A DNA stretch of 64,000 nucleotides from Alphaproteobacteria bacterium (GTDB taxonomy: Bacteria > Pseudomonadota > Alphaproteobacteria > Rhodobacterales > Rhodobacteraceae), in assembly GCA_030424865.1 (NCBI GenBank), contig JAUHVR010000012.1, positions 62,001-126,000 on the forward strand, read 5' to 3'. How positions within the stretch are numbered: position 1 is the first letter of the stretch; the number at the start of each line of letters is the position of its first letter. The notes beneath the pieces are model-generated. The model saw only the letters and a list, made by a program, of their open reading frames with translations, made no database searches and had not been told where the DNA came from. The position numbers were made by a program, and so were the translations under genes. Shown here piece by piece: positions 34,685 through 43,736 of the stretch.

Positions 34685-36838
34685 ATGGGACAGGTGGACC
34701 GACCCGATCGTCGCGACATTCTTCGCGTCAGGGCCAAGTCAACAGCTGCATGGCTGGCCGGAGCCTCGCTTCTGGTGCTGGGCAACATGGCCCAGGCCCG
34801 CGATCCCGTTCCCAACTTCAACCTCTATGGCCTGACGGGTCTGATCGACATGCCCACGGCCGAGGTGCCCTCGGACGCGACACTGTCGCTGACCTATTCC
34901 AGTTTCGGTGACAACTCGCGCGGAACACTGACCTTTCAGATCACGCCACGTCTGACCGGAAGCTTTCGGTATTCCGGTATCCGGAACTTTGCACACAAAC
35001 ATTCCGTCGATGGCAGCTATTTCGACCGCTCGTTCGACATGCGGTATCAACTGGTCAAGGAATCCCGCTACCTGCCCTCTGTCGTGGTCGGCCTGCAGGA
35101 TTTCATCGGCACCGGACTTTACGGCGGCGAATATGTGGTTGCGACCAAAGAGATTTTGCCGGGACTGAAAGTCACCGGAGGTCTTGGCTGGGGGCGCCTT
35201 GGCAGCCGCAACCCGCTGGGCACCACCGGTGTCCGCCCGACCGAGATCCTGGGCGAAGGCGGTCTGCCCACCTATGACCGCTGGTTTCGCGGCGATGTCG
35301 CGGCCTTTGGCGGGTTGAGCTATCAGTTCAACGATCGCTTTCAGATCCACGCCGAATATTCGTCCGACGCCTATACGCTGGAATCGACCAGCGGTGCGTT
35401 TACGCATGAATCACCCTTCAACTTTGGTGCAAGCTACACCTTCCGGAATGGCATTCAGGTGTCAGCCTACCACGCATACGGCAACGAGATCGGTGCACAG
35501 GTCACGGTTCACACCAACCCGCGCAAGGCACAGATCCCGGCGGGCAACGAACCGGCCCCTGTTCCGATCAAGATACGCGACCCGCAGGGCGCCTATGACC
35601 TTGGCTGGACATCGGACGCCACTGTGATTGCCTCGACCCGGTCGCGGCTGGCGTCGGCCTTTGAGCGGGACGGTCTGCGGCTGGAGGGCCTGGATCTGCA
35701 GGCAACGCGGGCCACGGTGCGCATGCGCAACGACCGCTACGGCCGCCCGGCCCAAGCCCTGGGCCGAGCCGTCCGTGCCATGACCCGCGCATTGCCGGAT
35801 TCGGTCGAAACCTTTGTGGTGGTGCCGGTCGTCAACGGCGCGCCGGTTCTGGCGATCGAATTCTCGCGCAGCGATCTTGAGCGGCTCGAACATGAAGCTG
35901 CCGAAGACATCTTGGCGCGGGCCAAGATCAGTGACGCTTTCGGACAGACCCCCATGCCCGATCAAGGCGCGTTCCCCGAATTCCGGTGGAGCCTGTCGCC
36001 CTATCTTGAAACGAGTTTCTTTGATCCGACCAGCCCGGTCCGGGCCGACATTGGCCTGCGTCTGAAAGCCGACTACTGGCTGACGCGGAACATTGCCGCC
36101 TCCACCTCGATCACCAAGCGGATCGGTGGCAACCTGGATGCGATCACACGCGAAGACCCAACCGGCCTTCCGGTGGTGCGCACGGACTACGGGAAATACG
36201 CCAGCGCCGGCGATCCCGCGATCGAGTACCTGACGCTGGCGCACTACGGGCGACTGTCGAAAGACGTCTACACCCGCCTGACCGTGGGTTATCTGGAACG
36301 TATGTACGCCGGTGTCTCGGCCGAGGTTCTCTGGAAACCGGTCACCAGCCGCCTGGCCCTCGGGGCCGAGGTCAACTACGTGCGGCGGCGCGACTTCGAT
36401 CAGCTGTTCGGGCTGCAAAGCAACGTGACACGCACCGGCGTGATCCCGGATTTCAACGGCCATGTCTCGGCCTATTATGACATCGGAAACGGCTTTCACG
36501 GGCAGTTGGACGTCGGGCGATACCTGGCCGGCGACCTGGGTGCGACGGTGACCATCAGCCGCGAATTCGCCAACGGCTGGAAGGTCGGCGCCTATGCCAC
36601 CTTTACCGATACGCCGTTCGAGGATTTCGGCGAAGGGTCCTTTGACAAGGGCATCCGGATCACCATCCCGCTTGGGGCCGTGATGAACACGCCCAGCACG
36701 GAACAGACCGTGTTCAACATCAATTCGCTGACCCGCGATGGTGGCGCACGACTGAACTTGGACAAACGGCTTTACGACAAGGTTCGTGATTACCACGAGC
36801 CCGAAATTGCAAAATCCTGGGGTAGGTTCTGGCGATGA
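34685..36838 (+). CDS. YjbH-like outer-membrane exopolysaccharide protein
   Basis: 717 residues with a signal peptide (cleavage near residue 39 after MAQA). FNLYGLTGLIDMPTAEVPSD opens the mature protein and the rest is rich in beta-strand-like aromatic/glycine stretches ending FRW-type, as expected of the YjbH beta-barrel family of Gram-negative exopolysaccharide loci. The stop overlaps the next gene's start (ATGA), so YjbH and the YjbF-like lipoprotein are made together. The 196 bases upstream, shared with divergent motB, should contain the promoter. Confidence 0.83.
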   Translation: MGQVDRPDRRDILRVRAKSTAAWLAGASLLVLGNMAQARDPVPNFNLYGLTGLIDMPTAEVPSDATLSLTYSSFGDNSRGTLTFQITPRLTGSFRYSGIRNFAHKHSVDGSYFDRSFDMRYQLVKESRYLPSVVVGLQDFIGTGLYGGEYVVATKEILPGLKVTGGLGWGRLGSRNPLGTTGVRPTEILGEGGLPTYDRWFRGDVAAFGGLSYQFNDRFQIHAEYSSDAYTLESTSGAFTHESPFNFGASYTFRNGIQVSAYHAYGNEIGAQVTVHTNPRKAQIPAGNEPAPVPIKIRDPQGAYDLGWTSDATVIASTRSRLASAFERDGLRLEGLDLQATRATVRMRNDRYGRPAQALGRAVRAMTRALPDSVETFVVVPVVNGAPVLAIEFSRSDLERLEHEAAEDILARAKISDAFGQTPMPDQGAFPEFRWSLSPYLETSFFDPTSPVRADIGLRLKADYWLTRNIAASTSITKRIGGNLDAITREDPTGLPVVRTDYGKYASAGDPAIEYLTLAHYGRLSKDVYTRLTVGYLERMYAGVSAEVLWKPVTSRLALGAEVNYVRRRDFDQLFGLQSNVTRTGVIPDFNGHVSAYYDIGNGFHGQLDVGRYLAGDLGATVTISREFANGWKVGAYATFTDTPFEDFGEGSFDKGIRITIPLGAVMNTPSTEQTVFNINSLTRDGGARLNLDKRLYDKVRDYHEPEIAKSWGRFWR

Positions 36839-37512
36839 TCCGATTTTTGGCAAAACCTGCCGTGGTGCTGGCGCTCGCCGCGTCCCTTGGGCTGAGCGCC
36901 TGCGGCAACACGCAAAAGGACGTCAATCAGGCGGTCTTTCTTGCGGTGAAATCCAGCATCCAGCAACGGCGCGGGGAAGAGGTCAACGTCACGCCTCAGG
37001 AGGTGGTTCAAACGCTGTCGAGGAACCCGAACCCGATCTCGCTGGTCGATCTGGAAAAACGCGGGTCGCAAGCGCTGATGGCCCAGATCCAGAACAATCG
37101 CGGTTATCGCACATATGCCACGCCGCAACGGCAAACGGTGACAGTACGCGGGGGCATGATGACCTCGACCCGTGGCATCGGTGGCGATCTGATGTCGTCA
37201 TACGTCGAAGAGCTGCTGCCCGTCGTTCAAAGCCGGTCGCGTGGCATTGCCGAGTATGAGCTTCGATTCCTCAACAGCGAGGACATCAGCTATACCCTGA
37301 CCTACACCTGTGCCGTCCATGTGGGCGCGCCGATGGATGTGGTTTCCGGCCTGGTGAACGAAACCGGCGTCATGATGCAGGCGATCTGCACGGGCGACGG
37401 ACCCAGCTTTACCAACTCCTACGTGGTGGCGGCTGACGGCGAAATCCTGAGCACCCGACAGTGGATGGGTCCGTTCAACGAATACATCGCGTTCCAGCAA
37501 ATTCGCCGCTGA
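36835..37512 (+). CDS. YjbF-like lipoprotein (group 4 capsule/GfcB type)
   Basis: 225 residues: lipoprotein signal with lipobox LSAC (Cys23), then a beta-rich domain. VYTxx-like VRGGMMTSTRGIGGDLMSS is the most conserved stretch of YjbF/GfcB lipoproteins. Partner of the upstream YjbH-like barrel. In E. coli the yjbEFGH genes make an exopolysaccharide; here no GfcC/YjbG-like gene is next to the pair. Convergent with the sugar transferase, two bases away. Confidence 0.8.
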   Translation: MIRFLAKPAVVLALAASLGLSACGNTQKDVNQAVFLAVKSSIQQRRGEEVNVTPQEVVQTLSRNPNPISLVDLEKRGSQALMAQIQNNRGYRTYATPQRQTVTVRGGMMTSTRGIGGDLMSSYVEELLPVVQSRSRGIAEYELRFLNSEDISYTLTYTCAVHVGAPMDVVSGLVNETGVMMQAICTGDGPSFTNSYVVAADGEILSTRQWMGPFNEYIAFQQIRR

Positions 37513-37514
37513 CC

Positions 37515-38126
37515 TCAGTGCAATGAAATCCGGCGCAGCACGGTCGCAAACATCAGTTTGAGATCATAACAAAGGCTGCGCCGTTCCGCGTAGATCAGAT
37601 CAAGCTTGGCCTTCCGCGGCACGCAGCGGCGGCAATAGACGGCCTCGGTCTCGTCTGCTGTCTTGCAGGGTGCGATCAAGCGTTCTTCGGTCTTGTGATA
37701 GGCCAGTGTCGCCAGTCCCGTCACCCCGGGCCGTGATTGCAAAACCCGACCGTAAAGGTCTGGGAACATCTCGACATATCGGCGCAACGGCGGGCGGGGC
37801 CCCACGAAACTGATGTCGCCGCGCAAGATGTTCCAAAGCTGCGGGATTTCGTCCAATCGATAGCGCCGCAGAAAGGCTCCGGTGCGGGTGATGCGGTTGA
37901 CTTTGTCGCCGCCCGAAACGCCCCGGTCGGCCAGATCCGGCGTCATCGTGCGAAACTTCCACAGCATGAAACCCTGATCGGCCGTCTTCATCCGTTCCGA
38001 AACATAAAGGACAGGCCCACCGTCCTTGATCAGAATGGCCAGGGCGATGATCAGGACAAAGGGCCAGAGGACCAGCAGCAAAAGACCGGCGCAGATGATG
38101 TCGAACAGGCGTTTGCCCAGGGTCAT
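37515..38126 (-). CDS. Bacterial sugar transferase (priming glycosyltransferase)
   Basis: 203 residues: membrane helix near residues 9-32, then KFRTM, LDEIPQLWNILRGDIS and VGPRPPL, the polyprenyl-phosphate sugar-1-phosphate transferase signature. C-terminus contains CRRCVPRKAKLDLIY. Start ATG 38126 overlaps the stop of the upstream epimerase gene (ATGA) and has GGAG seven bases upstream, which decides it over ATG 38141. Together with the epimerase it probably begins a repeat unit of a surface glycan. Confidence 0.88.
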   Translation of the reverse strand: MTLGKRLFDIICAGLLLLVLWPFVLIIALAILIKDGGPVLYVSERMKTADQGFMLWKFRTMTPDLADRGVSGGDKVNRITRTGAFLRRYRLDEIPQLWNILRGDISFVGPRPPLRRYVEMFPDLYGRVLQSRPGVTGLATLAYHKTEERLIAPCKTADETEAVYCRRCVPRKAKLDLIYAERRSLCYDLKLMFATVLRRISLH

Positions 38127-39019
38127 TCCGGCTCTCCCCATCTATGCCATTGCGCCACCAGCGTTTCGGCCGCGGCTGCGGTGTCCGCGATCGGGACAAG
38201 CGCGTCAAGCCGCGTGGTGTCCACCTGGACCATTTGCAGCGCGCCTTCTGGCGCTGGCCGCCAGATGACCTCTCGTCCCGCGGCGCGGGCCAGATCGGCC
38301 ATCGCGGTTGGCCGGGGTGCCGCAACGTTGACCACCACTGGCAGCTGCGCAAGATCACAGCGTGACAGAGCGAAGGTCACTTTCGCCAAGTCCTCTGGCC
38401 CGATGTAGCTTCGAGACGGGCCGGTTCTGTCCGCAAACCGATCCAGTGTCACCGGCCCCCCGCGCTTGAGCGCTGCGAACAGGCTTTCGGCGCCCGCGAC
38501 ATTGCCGATGCGCATAAAACACGGACGCGGAGCTTCTGGTGCTCGCCTCACCCAGTCCAGCACGGCCTGCTCCATGTCCAGCTTTGCCACGCCATAGGGA
38601 TTGGCCGGATGGCAGGGCGTGTCCTCGCGCAATGGTGGTTCGGCCGCGCCATATACGGCCACCGATGAACAATGCAGAACCCGATCCGCCCCCACGGCCT
38701 GACCCAGCTCCATCGCCGCCAGCGCAAGGCGCGTGTTGTCCCGCAGATTGGCGTGCGGACCCGGTGTTATGCCCCAAAAAGCGGCAACGGTTCCAATGGG
38801 TCCAACCGTCGGCGGAACCTCGCCCGGTTGCCAGACAATCCCGCCCTGGCCGTGATTGCCGTTTCGGAAAACCGGTATGATTTCAGTGTCTTCTCTTGGG
38901 CTGTCCTGCCAAATCCGCGAAACCATCCGTCCCAGTTTGCCCGACGCGCCCAACACAAGCATGCCTTTTTTCTGCGCCTTTATCGCCACGCTTTGGGGCT
39001 CCGCTTCAAAAATCGTCAT
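38123..39019 (-). CDS. NAD-dependent epimerase/dehydratase family protein
   Basis: 298 residues, extended short-chain dehydrogenase fold. GASGKLGRM near residue 24 is the NAD-binding loop (after a ~20-residue N-terminal extension); HCSSVAVYG and YGVAK (YxxxK) supply the catalytic Ser/Tyr/Lys. Couples translationally to the sugar transferase, so it probably makes the nucleotide sugar used there; the exact reaction is unknown. Confidence 0.82.
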   Translation of the reverse strand: MTIFEAEPQSVAIKAQKKGMLVLGASGKLGRMVSRIWQDSPREDTEIIPVFRNGNHGQGGIVWQPGEVPPTVGPIGTVAAFWGITPGPHANLRDNTRLALAAMELGQAVGADRVLHCSSVAVYGAAEPPLREDTPCHPANPYGVAKLDMEQAVLDWVRRAPEAPRPCFMRIGNVAGAESLFAALKRGGPVTLDRFADRTGPSRSYIGPEDLAKVTFALSRCDLAQLPVVVNVAAPRPTAMADLARAAGREVIWRPAPEGALQMVQVDTTRLDALVPIADTAAAAETLVAQWHRWGEPE

Positions 39020-39101
39020 TCACGCACTGTCTATCATCCCCCCAACCCGCTAGAAAGGCGCTTGAAAAACCGAGCATATTTCAAGGCCAGGGGCACGAAC
39101 C

Positions 39102-40205
39102 GTGATCAAGACCACGCGACTATTGGTTCTGCTGGGGTGCGCAATTCTGGTAGGCGCTTGCAGCTTGCCGCGCGGCGCCGCACTACAATCCGAGATTGTC
39201 AAAGAAGCCGATGCGGATGAGCCCAGCATCGATGTCGTTCCCGTCACCCGGGCCAACCTGAAGGCGATCGCCAAGTGGCCCGATTCGCACCACTACGGCG
39301 CATACCACTGGATTGGGTACGCACGCGGCACGTCGTCTAACATCATCAAGCCCGGCGACGTGGTTGACCTGATGATCTGGGACAACCAGGAAAATTCGCT
39401 GCTGACATCACTGGGCCAGAAATCGGTTGTGATGGAAGGGTTGCGTGTCAGCCCCGGCGGATCGATCTTTGTGCCTTACGTAGAAAACGTCCGCATCGCC
39501 GGCCTGTCCCCCGCCGCCGCACGCGCCCGTGTTCAGAACGAACTCGAGGTGATCGTGCCGTCGGCGCAGGTGCAGCTTAGCCTGCAACAGGGCACCCACA
39601 ACTCGGTCGATCTGGTCAGCGGCGTGGCGCGTCCGGGGACCTATCCGCTCCCGGGCCGTGACTATACGATCCTCAGCCTGATCAGTGCAGGCGGCGGCAT
39701 CAGCACGTCGATGCGCAGCCCGGTGGTCCGCCTGATCCGCGGCGGTCAGTCCTATCAGGTGCGCGCGAACGATCTGTTCGCCGATGGCAAACTCAACACA
39801 ACCCTGCGCGGTGGCGACAAGGTGGTGGTCGAGGAAGATCAGCGCTCATTCACCGCTGTTGGTGCTTCGGGTCGCGAAGACCTGATCTATTTTCCCAAGG
39901 ATTACCTGACGGCGATGGAAGCTGTTGCCCTGATGGGCGGTCTGTCGGACAGCCGCGCCAACCCCGAGGGAGTTCTGGTTCTACGCGAATATTCGCCCTA
40001 CGACGTCCGCCTTGATGGCTCTGGCCCGTCGCGGGCGCAGGTCGTGTTCACGATGGATCTGACCACCGCCGACGGTCTTTTTGCCGCTCGCAAGTTCCAG
40101 ATCCGGCCCCAGGACACTGTCATGGCAACCGAATCGCCGGTCACGGCGGCCCAGACGGTCTTTGGCCTGATCGGAAGTGTTGTCGGGCTTGCCTCGCGTC
40201 TTTGA
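39102..40205 (+). CDS. Polysaccharide export lipoprotein (Wza family)
   Basis: 367 residues starting at GTG 39102. Lipobox LVGAC gives lipidated Cys20; residues ~75-170 form the polysaccharide export domain (IKPGDVVDLMIWD, VSPGGSIFVPYV), followed by SLBB-like repeats (PGTYPLPGRDYTILSLISAGGG). The C-terminus ends in a hydrophobic stretch TVFGLIGSVVGLAS that could form the outer-membrane helix. Forms the outer-membrane pore for capsule or exopolysaccharide. No Wzc-like kinase gene is adjacent. Bidirectional terminator follows. Confidence 0.9.
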   Translation: MIKTTRLLVLLGCAILVGACSLPRGAALQSEIVKEADADEPSIDVVPVTRANLKAIAKWPDSHHYGAYHWIGYARGTSSNIIKPGDVVDLMIWDNQENSLLTSLGQKSVVMEGLRVSPGGSIFVPYVENVRIAGLSPAAARARVQNELEVIVPSAQVQLSLQQGTHNSVDLVSGVARPGTYPLPGRDYTILSLISAGGGISTSMRSPVVRLIRGGQSYQVRANDLFADGKLNTTLRGGDKVVVEEDQRSFTAVGASGREDLIYFPKDYLTAMEAVALMGGLSDSRANPEGVLVLREYSPYDVRLDGSGPSRAQVVFTMDLTTADGLFAARKFQIRPQDTVMATESPVTAAQTVFGLIGSVVGLASRL

Positions 40206-40224
40206 CGCCAGATCGTAACCCAAA

Positions 40225-40260
40225 CAAAAAAGGGCGTGCCGATGGCACGCCCTTTTTTGT
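40225..40260. terminator. Bidirectional terminator between the Wza-like and cytochrome genes
   Basis: AAAAAAGGGCGTGCC (40226-40240), loop GAT, GGCACGCCCTTTTTT (40244-40258): a long perfect stem with A and T tracts, able to stop transcription from both convergent genes. Confidence 0.93.
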
Positions 40261-40276
40261 TTTCGGATCCGTCGGA

Positions 40277-40738
40277 TCAGTTGGTGGCTTCAGCCTCGGC
40301 TTCCATCTCGACCTCGGGGCTGACCGACACGAGATAGGCCCAGACGTTGTCGCCGCCCTTTTTCAGCTTGAACGACATTTTCGACTTCGCCTTGCCATCG
40401 TCGAGGTAGGCTTGCAGGAATTTCTTGGGGTCTTCAACGTAGGCCACGAACTGGGCTTCGTCCCAGATCAGCCCCGCTTCGCCCGCAGCAACCAGCGAAG
40501 CGCCATAGCGAAAGCCTTCGACGGTTCCGGCTTGCCGGCCGACGATACCATACAGGTTCGGGCCGGTTTTGCCGCCCTTGACGATGTTGGTGCCCTCGGC
40601 ATCCTGAATCATGTGGCAGGACTTGCACTTGCGAAAGTCCTTTTCGCCTTTCGCGGCATCACCGGTGGCATGGCTGTCTGCCATGGCGGTGGTGGCCAGA
40701 ACGGCCGATGCGACGGCGGCTGTGATCTTGAGCTTCAT
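40277..40738 (-). CDS. Periplasmic cytochrome c (c2/c550 type)
   Basis: 153 residues: signal peptide cleaved near AMA-D (residue 20), haem site CKSCH (Cys38, Cys41, His42), KTGPNLYGIVGR and a likely axial Met in KSKMSFKL. A C-terminal acidic tail (EVEMEAEAEATN) is unusual. Soluble electron carrier between the bc1 complex and an oxidase or reaction centre. 195-base divergent spacing from idi. Confidence 0.9.
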   Translation of the reverse strand: MKLKITAAVASAVLATTAMADSHATGDAAKGEKDFRKCKSCHMIQDAEGTNIVKGGKTGPNLYGIVGRQAGTVEGFRYGASLVAAGEAGLIWDEAQFVAYVEDPKKFLQAYLDDGKAKSKMSFKLKKGGDNVWAYLVSVSPEVEMEAEAEATN

Positions 40739-40934
40739 GTCTGAATATCTCCGGGTTTCACGTCTTGTGACGTTTACTTAGCTTGAGGATCGGTGTTGCT
40801 CCAAGCGAGTTGGCGGAAAATCCGGTCACAAGCGGCCTGTCGCGCGACTCTGTCGCAGCTTTGCCGGTCCATCCACGCTGGTCTGACCGCGAATCCGCTG
40901 GCGCGTTTGGACCGATTCCCCCATATGGGGCATC

Positions 40935-41465
40935 ATGGACACCAGCCTGCAAACAGACATCCCCGCCTGGGTCGACGGTGCTTTGACACCTGTCGAGAAG
41001 CTGCGCGTGCATCAGCTGGGGCTGAAGCACAAGGCGGTTTCTGTCTTTGTCATGGCCGACGATGCGGTGCTGATCCAGCGTCGTGCCTTGGGCAAGTACC
41101 ACACGCCGGGCCTATGGGCGAACACCTGCTGCACGCATCCGCTTTGGGACGAAGCCGATATCGACTGCGCCAACCGGCGGCTTGAACAGGAACTTGGCAT
41201 CACTGGCCTGACGCCCGAGTTTCGCGATCAGGTCGAATACCGCGCGGATGTCGGCCAGGGTCTGACCGAACACGAGGTCGTCCAGATTTTTGTCGCCACA
41301 GCCCCGAAATCCCTGCGGGTTGTTCCGAACCCGGACGAGGTCATGGACTGGGCATGGATGCCGCTTGATGCGCTGCACGCGGACATCGCCGCGCGGCCAG
41401 AGCGCTATACCCCCTGGCTGCGCATCTACCTGGCGCAGTTCGCCGAACAGATCTTTCCGAAGTAA
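40935..41465 (+). CDS. idi: Isopentenyl-diphosphate delta-isomerase (type I)
   Basis: 176 residues of the Nudix-fold IPP isomerase: QRRALGKYHTPGLWANTCCTHP has the catalytic Cys (in NTCCTHP) and metal His, and the Nudix-like NRRLEQELGI with catalytic Glu near TEHEVV. Interconverts IPP and DMAPP for quinone and carotenoid synthesis. Often near pigment genes in phototrophic relatives; none are seen here. Confidence 0.94.
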   Translation: MDTSLQTDIPAWVDGALTPVEKLRVHQLGLKHKAVSVFVMADDAVLIQRRALGKYHTPGLWANTCCTHPLWDEADIDCANRRLEQELGITGLTPEFRDQVEYRADVGQGLTEHEVVQIFVATAPKSLRVVPNPDEVMDWAWMPLDALHADIAARPERYTPWLRIYLAQFAEQIFPK

Positions 41466-41468
41466 GCT

Positions 41469-42113
41469 TTACTTCTTGCGCCAGGTGTCCAGCCATCGCT
41501 GGATCCGACCGCGCCGTTCGGCAAGCGAATCCCCGGCTGCCTCGAAACTGTCAGAGACATCCTCCAGCACCGGATCGATCCGCGCTTGCCGGAACCGGCG
41601 CCACCGCACCCAGATCGCCCAGACAAGGGCGGCCAGAACAGTCAGGATGATGATGTTGAGCCAGGGAATGATCCGGACATCCGGCCCCTCGACCGCGCGA
41701 ATGCTGACGGCGTTGGGGAAGATCGACATGAACTCGTTCCGCCAACCGTAGTGGCGGATCACGACCCACTGCGGGTCTTCCTTGCTGGACTTCAGATCGG
41801 CCGCTTCCGTCTGCAGGTTCTTGGTGTCGAATTTGAAATACGGCGGCCAGCCCCAGCCGGTATCCTCGTTCCGGTAGACCATCGGACGATCGTTGCTGCG
41901 AACCGTCTGGATGAACAGCACATCGCGGTTCACAACCAGATCGGCGTTGCCACTGTTGGGCGAGGCCCAGAAAAGCGAGTTTTCCCCAAAATCGATCCGC
42001 TGTTCAAAGGTATCCACCACCCGCGCCACGTCATGCTGCGGCAGCGTGTAATGCAGAAAGGCCCCGATAAAGAGCCAGAACAGGACAAAGACAGCCCAGC
42101 GCACATAAATCAT
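41469..42113 (-). CDS. DUF1523-like membrane protein
   Basis: 214 residues with transmembrane helices near residues 5-24 and 149-168 and a periplasmic-looking middle (HDVARVVDTFEQRIDFG, WPPYFKFDTKNLQ). Matches the DUF1523 family of Rhodobacteraceae as I recall it. Last gene of the eight-gene minus-strand operon, 12 bases after the 88-residue membrane protein; GAGGA lies upstream of its ATG. Role unknown. Confidence 0.7.
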   Translation of the reverse strand: MIYVRWAVFVLFWLFIGAFLHYTLPQHDVARVVDTFEQRIDFGENSLFWASPNSGNADLVVNRDVLFIQTVRSNDRPMVYRNEDTGWGWPPYFKFDTKNLQTEAADLKSSKEDPQWVVIRHYGWRNEFMSIFPNAVSIRAVEGPDVRIIPWLNIIILTVLAALVWAIWVRWRRFRQARIDPVLEDVSDSFEAAGDSLAERRGRIQRWLDTWRKK

Positions 42114-42125
42114 TCCAGCATCCTC

Positions 42126-42392
42126 TTAGGCAAAATTCGTCAGGTAGATGATCAGGGCGACCAGCAGAGTCGGCACCACGTAGACCCCAAGCAGCAACTT
42201 GCGCCGCAGCGATCCGTCATAGTCCTGCAGCCCCTCTTCGACCCAGGCATCCCGATCCCCGGTCATGCCCTCTTGGTCCCACTGTTCCCGCAGCTTCCGG
42301 CGACGGACCCCGCGCGAGTAAAACGACAGCACGACATATATGATGCTGAGCACCACAAAGCCGATCACAACCAGTCGTCCAAGCGCAAACAT
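42126..42392 (-). CDS. Small two-helix membrane protein (88 aa)
   Basis: Two hydrophobic helices (about residues 5-24 and 66-86) flank a charged cytosolic loop with RGVRRRKLREQWDQ and GDRDAWVEEGLQDY. GGAG precedes the ATG by seven bases. Three bases after the 446-residue gene in the same operon. No family recognised. Confidence 0.7.
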   Translation of the reverse strand: MFALGRLVVIGFVVLSIIYVVLSFYSRGVRRRKLREQWDQEGMTGDRDAWVEEGLQDYDGSLRRKLLLGVYVVPTLLVALIIYLTNFA

Positions 42393-42395
42393 CTG

Positions 42396-43736
42396 TTATC
42401 TCCGAACCGCGCCCCAGGGGCCGACGCGGGCGATCATATCCTGTTTCGGCGCGGCGGGCTCTGACATCGGCGCGTCATGGCCGAACAGGGCATCGCGCGC
42501 CCCTGCCTTGTCCACCTGATACTCGCGGACCAGAAAATCAACCACGAAGCTGCGTTTCGTCTCGCTCCAGCCGCGATAAAGCCGGTAGAACAGCTCTTTG
42601 TGGCAGATGAACAACTGCCGCACATCGCTGGGCGCAAGTTCCGCCAGCAGCATGTTCACCAGGTCCCGATCCGGGTGATCTGCGGCGCGCAGGGTCAGGA
42701 AATAGGCCGGATGTTCGCTGTCAATCGCAGGCCAGGGCCCCGCCCCTTCGGACCATTGCACCAGGCGATTGAGCCCATGCCAGGCCTCGGGCAGGTTCCG
42801 CACATGCCGCCGCGCCAGCCGCCGGATATCGCGCCGACTGGCGCCCGTCAGATCAACCCCCGCCTCTTGCGCCGCATCCACAACGATGAAATCCATCTTC
42901 TGCCGCAGGATCGCGCTGGCATCGACACCGCGCGCTTTCACAATCGGCTCAACGAGCCCGTTCATCTCCAGGAACGTCGCGATCCAGTTCCGATCCGTCA
43001 GCCCTTTGACATATTTGATCGGCATCTCCCGCAACGGCTCGGGGTCACCCGCACAGAGCAGCGCCGGATGCTCCACATCGCGGAACACATAAAGCCCGCC
43101 AAAATGCGCGGTCCAAAAGTTCGCCTGCTTAAACTCCATCGCCTTCAGCCGCACCGGGTTGCGCACCACGTCGCCGGTCTTCTTGGCCAGCGTGATCATG
43201 TCGGCGATCAGCACATCGTCGAACCAGGCGTCCTCTTCCCCGGTAAACCGATCCACCATCCCCGCCAGCTTGTCCGCATCGCGCACCGTGCCGCTGGCCG
43301 TATCGGCCTCAATCGTCACCCGCCGGATATCAAACAGCCGCCGCGGGTCGCTGACGTCAAAAACCGAGTTCTCAAGCTCCCCCGCCACCGCATCCCGCGC
43401 GGTCAGGGCAAACAGCTGGCTTTCGTTGTCTTCGATAAACTGCCGCAGGATGCCGCGATTGGCCGAGAACTTGGCATTGAGCAGCGGCGCGGTTTTCTGC
43501 TGTGTTGTCAGCAGGATAAACTGCCGGTTCACCCCGTTGTGGTTGAGGTAGAGCGGATCGTCCAGCTCTTCCCCGATCTCGGGCGAAAACCCCGAGATGT
43601 CGATGTGGAAATCGGTCAGCTCGGTCGTCTTGCCCGTCAGATGCTTGAGCGCCCGGTTGTAGCGTTCAATGAGGGCGGGGCTGGAGACCTCGACGAGGTT
43701 GCCAAACATGAGGCCGGATTGGATGAGGCGGTTCAT
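42396..43736 (-). CDS. Conserved protein of unknown function (446 aa)
   Basis: Soluble-looking protein with no signal peptide or transmembrane helix that I can see. Features: FHIDISGFSPEIGEEL near residue 43, and a C-terminal portion rich in Arg pairs (RDIRRLARRHVRNLPEAW) and aromatic residues. GAGGAGA gives a good ribosome site for ATG 43736, which overlaps the preceding stop (ATGA). Probably a conserved Rhodobacteraceae domain (I recall a DUF for this operon but do not assert a number). It is a core member of the ATPase operon. Confidence 0.65.
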   Translation of the reverse strand: MNRLIQSGLMFGNLVEVSSPALIERYNRALKHLTGKTTELTDFHIDISGFSPEIGEELDDPLYLNHNGVNRQFILLTTQQKTAPLLNAKFSANRGILRQFIEDNESQLFALTARDAVAGELENSVFDVSDPRRLFDIRRVTIEADTASGTVRDADKLAGMVDRFTGEEDAWFDDVLIADMITLAKKTGDVVRNPVRLKAMEFKQANFWTAHFGGLYVFRDVEHPALLCAGDPEPLREMPIKYVKGLTDRNWIATFLEMNGLVEPIVKARGVDASAILRQKMDFIVVDAAQEAGVDLTGASRRDIRRLARRHVRNLPEAWHGLNRLVQWSEGAGPWPAIDSEHPAYFLTLRAADHPDRDLVNMLLAELAPSDVRQLFICHKELFYRLYRGWSETKRSFVVDFLVREYQVDKAGARDALFGHDAPMSEPAAPKQDMIARVGPWGAVRR

